Source: Algibacter miyuki
GTDB taxonomy: Bacteria; Bacteroidota; Bacteroidia; Flavobacteriales; Flavobacteriaceae
Reading direction: 5' to 3' (one strand)
Length of the DNA stretch: 64,000 nt
Assembly: GCF_042427745.1 (NCBI RefSeq)
Contig: NZ_JBHMFA010000017.1
Shown here one piece after another: positions 9,541 through 19,349 of this stretch (its first letter is position 1; the number at the start of each line of letters is the position of its first letter). The notes under the pieces were generated by a model. It made no database searches, had not been told where the DNA came from, and worked only from the letters and a program-made list of their open reading frames with translations. Made by a program: the position numbers and the translations under genes.

Positions 9541-11106
9541 TTAGTTAATAGCTTTTTGATACATAGTCTCTGTTTTTGCTCTTAATTGTTCCAAAACAGC
9601 AGTATATTCAGAATTATTTACCAAATTATGTTGTTCAGAAGGATCTTTTATCACATCATAAAGTTCCTCGATCTTAGGGGTATGTTCGTAGTAAACTATA
9701 TACTTCCATCGGTTTGTGCGCACACCTCTACTTCTATAAGATTTATTAGCTTTGATTAAATTCTGATTAATTTCATCTACATTGTCTTTGTAGCGTTCCT
9801 TAAACATATCTACTAAAAACAAATCCTCCATATAAACTGCATCACGCCATTGCGACATATCTTCAGTTTTACTTAAAACACCACTAATATCTCGACCTTG
9901 CATGCTTTCTGGCACTTCTAAACCTGCCATAGAAACAATTGTAGGTGCCATATCTACTGAAGAAATTAAAGCGTTTTCACGTCGTTGACGCTTAGATTCC
10001 GGCATACGTCCATCATAAATTATAAGCGGCGCCTTAACAGATTCATCATACAAAAGACATTTATCAAAAAGCCCATGAGAACCTTGAAAACGTCCATTAT
10101 CGCTAGTATAAATAATAACGGTGTTTTCTAACATGTTCTTCTCTTTTAGTTTTTCAACCAAAAAGCCAACTTGTTCATCTACGGTATAGCCTTGCGTTGC
10201 AAAACGACGTACAAGCCTTTGGTACATTTCGGGTGTAGACGAGCGTTGTTTATGTAAATACACACCACGTGCATTTTCTTTTACTACATCTGGTAAAACT
10301 GGATTTTCACCTTCTACCCAGTTCTCTGGAGCCTTCATATTTGCACTTTTAAACTGTTCGAAGTGTGGCATAAACATATCCTGATTATTATCGTGTTTAA
10401 CAGCATAAAAACTAACCGACAAACAAAACGGTTGATCTTCTGGCTGAGTGTCTATAAAACGCATCATAGCTTCTCCTGTTCTTAAAGTTCTTCCTGAATT
10501 TTGACGACCTTCTTTATAGATGTTTTTCAACTCGATATCGTCTTCTGGCCAGGTAACATGCCCTTGTCTATCACGTGTTTCACTTCCTGCAAAAAAATCA
10601 AAAACACCTCCCATATGTTCCTTATAAAAGTGCTCTTTTGGTGTACTAGGACGTGTAGCTTCATTTGTTACAGTAAAACCAACCTTACCAATAAAACCTG
10701 TTCTGTAACCCGCATTTTTAAGTAATGCAGGATAACTTTTAGTAAAATCATTTTGCGATAACGTATAATCATCCGGAGCTACAAAACCCACTCTATGATT
10801 TGAATTATATCGCCCTGTTAACATTGTAACTCGACTTGGCATACAAATAGCTACCGCGTAAAAGGCCTGATCGAACACCACACCTTCTGTAGCTAACTTA
10901 TCAATATTAGGCGTATTGAATTCTGGTTTACCATAAATTCCCATATTATCCCAACGCTGATCGTCGGTCATTAAAAAGATAATGTTTGGTTTCGTTTTAT
11001 CATCAGAGGTTTTATCTAAAACGCTTTCATCTTTCGACTGAGCATTCGTTATGAAAAACAAAAGCATGAACAAAGTAAGAGATACTATTTTATGTAAACT
11101 TGGCAT
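9541..11106 (-). CDS. Sulfatase (type I, formylglycine-dependent)
   Basis: A 521-residue sulfatase with an N-terminal signal peptide (LFFITNAQ). The metal site NIIFLMTDDQRWDNMG is at about 41-56 and the signature C-M-P-S-R starts at Cys88, followed by VTMLTGRY. IIYTSDNGRFQGSHGLFDK supplies the second half of the site. It resembles iduronate/choline-sulfatase-like branches more than its neighbour at 165-2000, so it probably attacks another sulfate position. It sits between the GH31 gene and the unknown 554-residue gene, all on the minus strand. Confidence 0.95.
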   Translation of the reverse strand: MPSLHKIVSLTLFMLLFFITNAQSKDESVLDKTSDDKTKPNIIFLMTDDQRWDNMGIYGKPEFNTPNIDKLATEGVVFDQAFYAVAICMPSRVTMLTGRYNSNHRVGFVAPDDYTLSQNDFTKSYPALLKNAGYRTGFIGKVGFTVTNEATRPSTPKEHFYKEHMGGVFDFFAGSETRDRQGHVTWPEDDIELKNIYKEGRQNSGRTLRTGEAMMRFIDTQPEDQPFCLSVSFYAVKHDNNQDMFMPHFEQFKSANMKAPENWVEGENPVLPDVVKENARGVYLHKQRSSTPEMYQRLVRRFATQGYTVDEQVGFLVEKLKEKNMLENTVIIYTSDNGRFQGSHGLFDKCLLYDESVKAPLIIYDGRMPESKRQRRENALISSVDMAPTIVSMAGLEVPESMQGRDISGVLSKTEDMSQWRDAVYMEDLFLVDMFKERYKDNVDEINQNLIKANKSYRSRGVRTNRWKYIVYYEHTPKIEELYDVIKDPSEQHNLVNNSEYTAVLEQLRAKTETMYQKAIN

Positions 11107-11158
11107 AATTTGTCCCTTTATCTAGGTTAGTTTAGTTATTTTTATTCTAATTAGTCTC

Positions 11159-12823
11159 TTAATTTCTAGTGCGTAACTCGTTAATTTTTTTATCCGCATT
11201 GTTTGTAATGTGGCGATCGTATTTTTGAGTATAAAGCGTTGCTACCGATGGGTATTCCTCTGGAAGTTTATTGTAATCTTTCCAAGCTTTATCATAAGCT
11301 TTTATCCATTTTTTAACAGCCTTTGTATCTCCCTGTTTTTCAGCATCGGCCATGTTAATAATAATTCGGTATATTTTATAAAGTCTTAATCCATATTCCG
11401 AAGAGCCTATAGCATGGTTTTTAGTTGCTTCACTATCCCATTCAATAGATTTTGCCAACTTAACAATCGTTTTCCATTTGGCAACAGATTCATCTTTTTG
11501 TTCTAAATTCCGTTTACGTTCCTCTTCTCCTTTTACAACACCAGGCCAACCAATACCTTGATCTCGAGTCCACCAAGGGTTCATATCGCCATAAGTACTA
11601 TTTCTTCCTCGCACTACAGCTTCCGCAGAAAGCAAACATAATTTTCTAAATTTAGCAACATCATCACCTTCTAAATTTAAACGTTCGGTAGCATATCTAT
11701 TAAAAATAAATTCTTCACTTTTATCTGTATTCTGCCCCCATTGCGCCATAACCCAGGCGTTTAAATCGCACCACATTTCGCTTTGAATATAAGGCCCTTC
11801 CCAGCCACCACCACGAGACCACGTCCAGATACCAGCATATAAGTCTGGTCTTTTCTCTACGAATTCACCAATGCTATTAATTTCCTCTTCAGGCATTCTG
11901 GCGTGTTCCTCAAAACCATCAATAACACCATTGGCAACATAGTTAGGATAAGCGCCTTTACCTTCGTATTCGCGGGCTGCTTGAACCTCTATAATTTGTC
12001 GGTGACGTCCTTGACCAATTATTTTACTAAATGTACGTGCTCTATGAAAATCACCTTCACAATGTTTTATACTGATAATTAAATTATCGTGTGGTTCTAT
12101 AGCATTGCTCACTTCCATATAGGGCCCCATTTTTCTATCAAAGGCAATCCATGTACGGAAAATAAGTTGCTTATTTCGCTTTACACAAATTTCTTCTCTA
12201 AGAATTTCCATTAAAGGAATAATTGTTTTTTTAGGACTATTTTTATTTTCAATAGCACCTTGATGATATGGTGCATCGTGTAAATAAGTTTCGCCAATAC
12301 GCACTACCAAACCATCTAGATCTGGAAACTGATCGAACATTTCGTTAATTTGAGCACGGATAAACTTTTCCGTTAAAGCATTATTTGGATCTCCAAAAGT
12401 ACTTTCAATATCATATTTTTCTATTAAACGCTTCGGAAATAAAACCAAATCGGACATGGCATAAATAGCCATTCCTTGTGCTTTACTACTCGCATGCATC
12501 TCTTTAATTTGTGCCGCTTTAGCATCGACCCATTGGCGTTCTTCAGAGCCTTTTGGTAAAATATCTTTATCTACAGATTCCCAATTTATGGCTAATGCAG
12601 GCGATTCAAACAGAAAATAAACCTTACCGTTATAGCCCATTTCTTTTATAACCGCTGGATCATTATAGGCCGATTGATAAGGAGCTTCACCAGGATTATG
12701 ATGAACCATATCTAAAATTAATGGCGAATCAACATTGTTTTGAGCAGCAACCTGATTATTAAAAACACTTGCTAATACTAAAAAACATATTACTAAACAC
12801 GTTTTGAAATTCAATTTACTCAT
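11159..12823 (-). CDS. Unrecognised secreted PUL protein, possible TIM-barrel glycosidase
   Basis: A 554-residue protein with a signal peptide (NNQVAAQ). I do not recognise the family. It is rich in W, Y, D and E, with blocks such as LDGLVVRIGETYLHDAPYH, WTWSRGGGWEGPYIQSEMW and NPWWTRDQGIGW, and ends in a charged helical part. The alternating strand/helix pattern in the first 330 residues and the paired acids (RIGE, IEVQAAREYEG) would suit a TIM-barrel glycosidase resembling alpha-glucuronidase types. It is embedded between a sulfatase and a GH95, so a role on the same glycan is likely. No catalytic residue can be assigned securely. Confidence 0.6.
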   Translation of the reverse strand: MSKLNFKTCLVICFLVLASVFNNQVAAQNNVDSPLILDMVHHNPGEAPYQSAYNDPAVIKEMGYNGKVYFLFESPALAINWESVDKDILPKGSEERQWVDAKAAQIKEMHASSKAQGMAIYAMSDLVLFPKRLIEKYDIESTFGDPNNALTEKFIRAQINEMFDQFPDLDGLVVRIGETYLHDAPYHQGAIENKNSPKKTIIPLMEILREEICVKRNKQLIFRTWIAFDRKMGPYMEVSNAIEPHDNLIISIKHCEGDFHRARTFSKIIGQGRHRQIIEVQAAREYEGKGAYPNYVANGVIDGFEEHARMPEEEINSIGEFVEKRPDLYAGIWTWSRGGGWEGPYIQSEMWCDLNAWVMAQWGQNTDKSEEFIFNRYATERLNLEGDDVAKFRKLCLLSAEAVVRGRNSTYGDMNPWWTRDQGIGWPGVVKGEEERKRNLEQKDESVAKWKTIVKLAKSIEWDSEATKNHAIGSSEYGLRLYKIYRIIINMADAEKQGDTKAVKKWIKAYDKAWKDYNKLPEEYPSVATLYTQKYDRHITNNADKKINELRTRN

Positions 12824-12970
12824 TTATATAAAATTTAATTAATAGGATTAATATATGGGTTAGATATACTCAAACATAGAAAACTATTACTCTTATCGAT
12901 TATTAATTCGACCAATAACTTCTGCATTCATATAACCAACACCTCTTTTTTAATCCTTTATATTGAATGT

Positions 12971-15472
12971 TTATTTTTTAACTAAAATAATTTCTTCTCC
13001 TGCTTTTGTTGGAATATCAAACAAATACGATGGTTTTAAAGTAAGCTCCTTTAACTGAGCCTTTTTTGAAACTAAGGGTTGCTTAATATCCGGTATGCTA
13101 TAAAATTTATTTGAATTTATAGCTGTTGCTTTGCTCAACTGTTTTCCATTTTCAAAAGCGAGTTCATTATAAGCACGTACTCGTAAGTTTCCTCCTAAAT
13201 TAGATTTGATAATGGCTTTTACAATTTCACCATTTTTCCATTCTAAAGATTCAATTACAAAACCACCTCTAGCGCGTAATCCTTTAACGTTTCCGTCTTT
13301 CCAAACATCAGGAAGTGCAGGAATTAAATGAATGGCTTCATCATGACTTTGCACTAACATTTCAGCTAAACCTGAGGTAAATCCGAAATTTCCATCAATT
13401 TGAAATGGTGGATGTGCATCTAACATATTGGCATATGTGCCGCCGCCTTTTGGAGACCCTGGTCTGCCCACCAATTTAATTTGTTCTCCCATTAATTTGT
13501 AGGCATGATTTCCGTCTAACAAACGCGCCCATAAATTTATTTTCCAGTTCATAGACCACCCTGTTGAAGGATCTCCTCTTTGGATTAATGTATTTTCAGC
13601 ACCTTGAAACAACTCTGGGTTTCTGTAAGGAGACATCAAATTAGAAGGATACAATCCATATAAATGTGATACATGACGATGCTTATCTTCTGGATCGTCT
13701 AAATCTTCCATCCATTCTTGTATTTGATTGTATTGCCCAACTTTCATAGGTGGTAACTTTGTTAAAGTTGTTTCCATTTTCGCAACCAATCCTGCATCTA
13801 CATTTAATAATTTGGCTGCCGCTATAGTTTTAGTTAACATATCGAACACCAACTGGTTATCCATTGTGGTTCCAGCTGCAATATTTATGCCTTTGTTACG
13901 TCCTTTAGGCCCGTGTTCTGGAGAAATTGTTGGAGAAATAATCAACCAATCATTTTTAGGTTCAGGAATTAAAACACTTAAACAAAATTCAGAAGCTCCT
14001 TTCATGGCTGGATATACAGATTTTAGATAACCTAAATCGCCACTATACATAAATTTATCCCAAACATGCTGAGCTAACCAAGTTCCTCCTGTTGGCCACA
14101 TGCCCCATGTAGCACCATCTACTGGGCCTGCAATTCTCCATAAATCTGTGTTATGATGCGTAACCCAACCTTCTGCGCCATACATTACTTTTGCTGTTTC
14201 TTGTCCGGCCTCAGATAATTCTCTGACCATCTGAATTAATGGATCATGCATTTCTGTTAAATTAGTAACCTCTGCTGGCCAATAATTCATTTGCGTATTA
14301 ATGTTTACCGTATAAGCACTTTTCCATGGTGGTGTTAAATCTTTACACCATAAGCCTTGTAAGTTCGCTGCTTGTCCGCCTGGTTGCGATGAAGAAATTA
14401 ATAAATACCTTCCAAACTGAAAATATAAAGCTGCTAGAGCAGGATCGAAACCGTCTCTAAATTCTTTAATTCTAACATCGGTAGGATTCTTTGTAGATTC
14501 TGAAACTCCTAAATCTAAAGACACTCGATTAAAATATTGTTGGTAATACGATGAATGATCGGTAACCAAATCCTCATATTTTTTTTGTTCAGCTTTTGCT
14601 AAATAATTAGCTGCTCTTCCGTGAGCATCTGCACTTACGTCTTGGTAATTAACAAAGTTTGTTGCTATAGAAATATACAAAATGACACTATCTGCATTTT
14701 TAACCTCTAATGTATTATTGGTAGCTGTAAGCGCACCTCCGCTTGGCACAATCTTAACTCTAGAATCAAATTCTACTTCACCTTTAATAGCTGGTGTTTC
14801 TTTTGGTAACCTTTTATTTTTATTATCGCTGCCAAAGCCGGTCATAACTAAAAGATTACCATTTTCGGTATACGTTGAGACCTTTGCTGGCTCCGGACGA
14901 TCCATGGAGGCAGTAAAACTAATTTTACCCGCTTTATTGGCCGTTAACTTAATAACAATAACTTGATCTGTAAATGAAGTAAACATTTCTCGATGGTACT
15001 CTACCCCATCTACGGTATATCGAGTTTTATTAATGGCATTTTCAATATCCAATTCACGGTAGTAATCGGTATAGTTTTCTTGATTTTTGAAATTCAATCT
15101 TAAATTTCCAACCGTTTCATAAGGCATTCCGTGCGATACCTTTGAAATAAATGACTTCTCAGCCAAACGATGTGCTTCATCATATTTTTCATCAAACAAC
15201 AAATTTCTAACCTCCGATAGCGCTTCTTTTGCATTAGGATTATCATTTCTGTGCGGTCCTCCTCCCCAAAGTGTTAGTTCATTTAATTGAATATTTTCGT
15301 TAACAGGATTTCCAAAAACCATAGCCCCTAGTCTTCCATTTCCTAACGGTAATGCTTCATTCCAATCGGCCGCTGGAGCATCGTACCAGAGTTTATGTTG
15401 ATTATCATTTTGGGCTAACACATTTCCGAACCCTACACATATTACAATAAAAGTGCTTAATACAATTTTCAT
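12971..15472 (-). CDS. Glycoside hydrolase family 95 (alpha-L-fucosidase/galactosidase)
   Basis: An 833-residue enzyme with a signal peptide (FGNVLAQ). The GH95 opening PLGNGRLGAMVFG ... LNELTLWGGGP is at about 42-73. The residues used by the inverting family are all present: the two Asn in NINTQMNYWPAE (Asn390, Asn392), the Glu in SPTISPEH (Glu519) and the Asp in FQIDGNFG (Asp693). Known members hydrolyse alpha-1,2-L-fucosyl or alpha-L-galactosyl ends. It is the first gene of the minus-strand run, so the promoter of the cluster probably lies in 15473-15660. It points to a fucose- or L-galactose-containing sulfated polysaccharide. Confidence 0.95.
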   Translation of the reverse strand: MKIVLSTFIVICVGFGNVLAQNDNQHKLWYDAPAADWNEALPLGNGRLGAMVFGNPVNENIQLNELTLWGGGPHRNDNPNAKEALSEVRNLLFDEKYDEAHRLAEKSFISKVSHGMPYETVGNLRLNFKNQENYTDYYRELDIENAINKTRYTVDGVEYHREMFTSFTDQVIVIKLTANKAGKISFTASMDRPEPAKVSTYTENGNLLVMTGFGSDNKNKRLPKETPAIKGEVEFDSRVKIVPSGGALTATNNTLEVKNADSVILYISIATNFVNYQDVSADAHGRAANYLAKAEQKKYEDLVTDHSSYYQQYFNRVSLDLGVSESTKNPTDVRIKEFRDGFDPALAALYFQFGRYLLISSSQPGGQAANLQGLWCKDLTPPWKSAYTVNINTQMNYWPAEVTNLTEMHDPLIQMVRELSEAGQETAKVMYGAEGWVTHHNTDLWRIAGPVDGATWGMWPTGGTWLAQHVWDKFMYSGDLGYLKSVYPAMKGASEFCLSVLIPEPKNDWLIISPTISPEHGPKGRNKGINIAAGTTMDNQLVFDMLTKTIAAAKLLNVDAGLVAKMETTLTKLPPMKVGQYNQIQEWMEDLDDPEDKHRHVSHLYGLYPSNLMSPYRNPELFQGAENTLIQRGDPSTGWSMNWKINLWARLLDGNHAYKLMGEQIKLVGRPGSPKGGGTYANMLDAHPPFQIDGNFGFTSGLAEMLVQSHDEAIHLIPALPDVWKDGNVKGLRARGGFVIESLEWKNGEIVKAIIKSNLGGNLRVRAYNELAFENGKQLSKATAINSNKFYSIPDIKQPLVSKKAQLKELTLKPSYLFDIPTKAGEEIILVKK

Positions 15473-15667
15473 CCGTTTTTCTGTTTTAAAAATAACTTTC
15501 TAATAATTTTTAACGAAAATAATATTTCCTATAATTTAAAGTATAAACCATGGCCTATTCCATATAAATTATAACTTTTTAATCATTTTCAACAAAACTA
15601 AGCCTTGATTTTTAAACATTTAACAAGAATAGGGCACTGACATTTTGATTTGTATGGTTTACAAAAT

Positions 15668-15712
15668 AAAACAGCCATCTTCTATAAAAAAAGATGGCTG
15701 TTTTTATTAAAT
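15668..15712 (-). terminator. Terminator after pyrF
   Basis: A perfect 14-bp stem (AAAACAGCCATCTT / AAGATGGCTGTTTT) with a 9-nt loop lies 22 bp downstream of the pyrF stop codon, with T tracts on both strands. It insulates the polysaccharide locus from the pyrF-prfA operon. Between it and the GH95 start only AT-rich leader sequence is visible. Confidence 0.85.
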
Positions 15713-15725
15713 TATAAAATGTGTT

Positions 15726-16541
15726 TTATTCCAAAATCGCTTTCATGTCTTGTTGAAGTATTTCAGCACTTTTAGCTGCAGCTTCTGCAAAATCTTCGTT
15801 TGATGACGCATAAATAATACCTCTTGAAGAATTAATCAACAACCCAACATTTTCCGTCATACCATATTTACAAACGTCTTGCAAATTTCCACCTTGAGCA
15901 CCAACACCTGGAACTAATAAAAAACTATGTGGAATAATTTTTCTAATATCAGCAAAGTATTCCGCTTTAGTTGCTCCAACAACATACATTAAATTCGCTG
16001 CGTTTGTCCACGTTTTAGACGTTTCTAAAACATGCTTATAAAGTTCTTTTCCGTCAACCGTTTTGGTTTGGAAATCGAAAGCTCCAGCATTAGACGTTAA
16101 CGCTAACATTATTGTATGCTTGTCTTTAAATGCTAAAAATGGTTCTACAGAATCTTTCCCCATATAAGGCGCAACAGTGACAGAATCGAATGCTAAATCT
16201 TCAAAAAAAGCTTTTGCATACATAGTACTTGTATTCCCAATATCACCACGTTTAGCATCGGCAATTGTAAAAATTTCGGGATACTTTTCGTTTAAATACT
16301 TTATGGTTTTCTCTAAAGATTCCCATCCTTTAATGCCGTAAGCTTCATAAAATGCCGTATTGGGTTTATAGGCCACACACAAATGATGTGTAGCATCAAT
16401 AATAGCTTTATTGAATGCAAAAATAGGGTCTTCTTCTTCTTTTAAAAGATGTTGCGGTATTTTATTCAAATCCACATCTAAACCAATGCATAAAAAGGAT
16501 TTTTTCTTCTGAATTTGAGCTACTAATTCGCTTGTTGTCAT
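15726..16541 (-). CDS. pyrF: Orotidine 5'-phosphate decarboxylase
   Basis: A 271-residue enzyme that decarboxylates OMP to UMP, the last step of de novo pyrimidine synthesis, in the cytoplasm. The catalytic block is FTIADAKRGDIGNTSTMYA, with the DAKRGD lysine and aspartates. The first strand FLCIGLDVDLNKIP and the phosphate-binding end LLVPGVGAQGG are those of the longer (type 2) PyrF, whose usual length matches. It follows prfA by 13 bp, so the two are probably co-transcribed and end at the hairpin at 15668. Confidence 0.97.
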   Translation of the reverse strand: MTTSELVAQIQKKKSFLCIGLDVDLNKIPQHLLKEEEDPIFAFNKAIIDATHHLCVAYKPNTAFYEAYGIKGWESLEKTIKYLNEKYPEIFTIADAKRGDIGNTSTMYAKAFFEDLAFDSVTVAPYMGKDSVEPFLAFKDKHTIMLALTSNAGAFDFQTKTVDGKELYKHVLETSKTWTNAANLMYVVGATKAEYFADIRKIIPHSFLLVPGVGAQGGNLQDVCKYGMTENVGLLINSSRGIIYASSNEDFAEAAAKSAEILQQDMKAILE

Positions 16542-16554
16542 TTTTAAATACCTT

Positions 16555-17631
16555 TTAAATCACATCGTTATTAGCCTTTAACTTCTCAGTATTTTCAGCT
16601 AACATTAATTCGTCTAAAATTTTCTGAATATCACCATTTACAATATTGGATAAATCGTAAAGTGTTAACCCAATTCTATGATCGGTTACACGACCTTGCG
16701 AGTAATTGTAAGTTCTAATTTTAGCCGATCTATCTCCCGAAGACACCATGCTACCACGTTTTGCAGCATCGGCTTCGTTCTTTTTAGCCAATTCCATTTC
16801 GTACAAACGAGAACGTAATACTTTAAAGGCTTTTTCTTTATTTTTATGTTGCGATTTTTGATCTTGACATTGCGCCACTAATCCTGTTGGTATGTGAGTT
16901 AATCGTACCGCAGAATAGGTTGTATTTACCGATTGACCACCTGGACCTGACGAACAGAAAAAATCAATTCGCACTTCTTTCGGGTTAATTTCTACATCAA
17001 ATTCTTCAGCTTCTGGAAATACCATAACCGTTGCAGCACTGGTATGTACACGCCCTTGTGTTTCAGTTTGTGGTACACGTTGCACACGGTGAACACCGGC
17101 TTCAAACTTTAGAGTTCCGTAAACATCTTCTCCTGAAACTTCAAACTGAATTTCTTTAAAACCACCATTGGTACCTTCACTAAAATCTACCGTGTCAACA
17201 CGCCAGCCGCGACTTTCGCAATATTTACTATACATTCTAAATAAATCGCCTGCAAAAATACTGGCTTCATCACCACCGGTTCCGGCACGTAATTCTACTA
17301 CTGCATTTTTAGAATCTTCAGGATCTTTCGGAATTAAAAGTACTTTTATTTCTTCTTCTAACTTCGGAATTCCCACTTTAGCTTCTTCATATTGCATCTT
17401 GGCCATATCTACCATTTCAGCATCGCTACCGTCGGCAATAATTTCTTCAGCTTCAGCTAAATTATTAGTGAATTCTATATATTCTTCACGCTTATCCATC
17501 AGGAGACGCAAGTCTTTGTATTCCTTATTAAGCTCTACGTAACGTTTTTGATCGGTGATGATATCCGGTTGGATAATTAAATCGCTAACCTCGTCAAAAC
17601 GTTGTTTTACTATTTGTAATTTCTCTAACAT
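16555..17631 (-). CDS. prfA: Peptide chain release factor 1
   Basis: A 358-residue class I release factor, normal length for RF1. The peptidyl-tRNA hydrolysis motif is in SSGPGGQSVNTTYSAVRLTH (GGQ). The domain 2 region (GVHRVQRVPQTETQGRVHTS) matches RF1, and the helical N-terminal domain precedes it. It ends translation at UAA and UAG. First gene of the prfA-pyrF pair; the gene at 17750 is divergent from it. Confidence 0.97.
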   Translation of the reverse strand: MLEKLQIVKQRFDEVSDLIIQPDIITDQKRYVELNKEYKDLRLLMDKREEYIEFTNNLAEAEEIIADGSDAEMVDMAKMQYEEAKVGIPKLEEEIKVLLIPKDPEDSKNAVVELRAGTGGDEASIFAGDLFRMYSKYCESRGWRVDTVDFSEGTNGGFKEIQFEVSGEDVYGTLKFEAGVHRVQRVPQTETQGRVHTSAATVMVFPEAEEFDVEINPKEVRIDFFCSSGPGGQSVNTTYSAVRLTHIPTGLVAQCQDQKSQHKNKEKAFKVLRSRLYEMELAKKNEADAAKRGSMVSSGDRSAKIRTYNYSQGRVTDHRIGLTLYDLSNIVNGDIQKILDELMLAENTEKLKANNDVI

Positions 17632-17749
17632 CTGCTTATTTAATTGGGAATCAAAAATACGATAATTTATGAATTTTTAATACTAACTAGGCGTCGAACT
17701 ATCAGAACTATAAAAATATTTTGCAATATTTTTCGTTATTACAGATAAT

Positions 17750-18037
17750 ATGCAACAACTAGCGTCCATTTTTGTTTTTTACAAGCCATTTATGCTATGG
17801 TCGTTAGGCATTAATATGTTCTTCCTTTCCATGGGTTTTAGCTTATTCCCCATATTTTTAATTAAGCTAATACTCGTTTTGGTTTTGTGGTATGTTTTAA
17901 ACGAAACAACAGCCAAGCGAAAATTAATGTTCTATAAAAATTTGGGCATTTCGAACTTTAAATTATTTTTCAGCTTATTTGTTATAGATTGCTTATTAAG
18001 TCTTCCGTTTCTTTTACTTCTGAAAGTGTTTCTATGA
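17750..18037 (+). CDS. Small membrane protein, unknown
   Basis: A 95-residue protein with three hydrophobic segments (about 15-30, 32-50 and 72-95) separated by a basic loop (TTAKRKLMFYKNLGISN). I do not recognise a family. The motif MFYKNLGIS before a final membrane helix resembles small flavobacterial proteins encoded next to ABC transporters, but no ATPase is adjacent here. It starts 118 bp from the divergent prfA start and nothing follows it on the plus strand. Confidence 0.6.
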   Translation: MQQLASIFVFYKPFMLWSLGINMFFLSMGFSLFPIFLIKLILVLVLWYVLNETTAKRKLMFYKNLGISNFKLFFSLFVIDCLLSLPFLLLLKVFL

Positions 18038-18142
18038 TTTTTGAAATGGATGACATTAATTTATCTAATTAAAAACGGTTATACTACACTAGCTAAAGAC
18101 TTAAATACCTAGAATATTTTGACTATTTAAACACTTCCGCCT

Positions 18143-18841
18143 TTAATCAAGATCTAGCACCGCTTCCTTTTTATTTTTTAACACAAAAGCAATAACCCCC
18201 AAACATAAACCATATGCGTAGAAAAAGGACCTAAAATAACTTGTTCCTACAAAATTTAGATAATGCGTGATAATAGCGAAAACCTCCGAACAAGTCATAA
18301 ACGCTACAAAACCCAAAAAATATTTAGAGCGTAAATCTTGAAGTAAAAAATATCTAAACGAAAACACACCTAAAAGCACCAGAGAAGCACCATACAAAAT
18401 ATAGGCTAAAAGCATATTATTAGAGTCTAGAAAAGGATTAATAACGTCTAGAACACCATAAATTCCATAAATATTAACGGCTAAAATAAGCATATAAACC
18501 ACATTATCTAACCGCTTGCTTTTTAGTCCTTTTTGCTTTGGGTACACGTAAAAAACAAGCATAATATATGCAAGTATCCTTAAAACAGTGGTTAAAATCC
18601 CATAATATGCATCTTCGTAAAAGAAAGCTATAAATCGAGGAATAATAAAAAACAACCAGAATAAAACAAGTATCCACTCCACTTTCTCTCTTACTATAAT
18701 TAAATAAGCCATGAAAAAAGCAAGCTCCATACCTCCTTTTACAATATAGAGCGCTTCGGAACTATCAAAAATGAGACAACAGCAACATAAGAAAAAAAAG
18801 ATCGATGCTATTGTATATAATTGATTATTAATCTTTAACAT
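18143..18841 (-). CDS. Seven- or eight-helix membrane protein (paralogue of 21399-22091)
   Basis: The ATG at 18841 (MLKINNQLYTIASIFFF) is preferred to a TTG 27 bp upstream, giving 232 residues. There are seven or eight hydrophobic helices with short loops. The order YGASLVLLGVFSF ... near a final Y-rich helix parallels FYGALHVFLAILAF ... in the 230-residue protein at 21399, so the two are distant paralogues. The fold resembles YhhN/lysoplasmalogenase-like proteins, but catalytic residues cannot be confirmed. Function unknown. Confidence 0.6.
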   Translation of the reverse strand: MLKINNQLYTIASIFFFLCCCCLIFDSSEALYIVKGGMELAFFMAYLIIVREKVEWILVLFWLFFIIPRFIAFFYEDAYYGILTTVLRILAYIMLVFYVYPKQKGLKSKRLDNVVYMLILAVNIYGIYGVLDVINPFLDSNNMLLAYILYGASLVLLGVFSFRYFLLQDLRSKYFLGFVAFMTCSEVFAIITHYLNFVGTSYFRSFFYAYGLCLGVIAFVLKNKKEAVLDLD

Positions 18842-19349
18842 AACTTTTTTTAGGAGTATTTGTTCCAATAAAACTAAAAATTAATTTTTAACAGAATAAG
18901 GAGTGCAATTTAATTATACAAAATCAAACCTACTATATAACTATAAAATTTTTCCTCTTGAATGTATTATTTTTAACAGAAGCCTTTAAAACAAGCATTT
19001 TATTAATAAACCCCTTGTTTTATTGCATTATACAAACTCCGTTTAGCTCTTAATTTAACAAAAATAAGCTTAACAATCAGGATATTATCAATAAAAAATA
19101 ATATATAAAACTGAAGCAATGAGTTAAAATTGTGGCCGTTTTCAAATTAGGTGAAAGAATTTCACATACCCAGCTTTTATTAAAAACCTATTGTGCGTAT
19201 AAATATTATGAGAAATTTGTTAACCCAAAACTTGGTAATTAATTCGGGTCTAAAAAACCTAATCCATTTCGGATAAAACAACTTGAAGCATTTAGTAGTT
19301 TTACTTCTGAATAGACTTTAAAAAATCCCGTTATTGAGTTTAGTTTATA
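18842..19349. other. Intergenic stretch without a recognised gene
   Basis: About 500 bp of AT-rich DNA. Stops interrupt all frames and no hairpin with a T tract or RNA-like fold was noticed. It may hold the promoter of the gene at 18143. Nothing else is supported. Confidence 0.5.

Noticed and set aside
10501..10725. Plus-strand frame in the sulfatase
   Set aside because: Antisense shadow of the conserved sulfatase at 9541-11106, without its own signals.
18842..18868. TTG start for the membrane protein at 18143
   Set aside because: An ATG 27 bp downstream gives a normal membrane-protein start.
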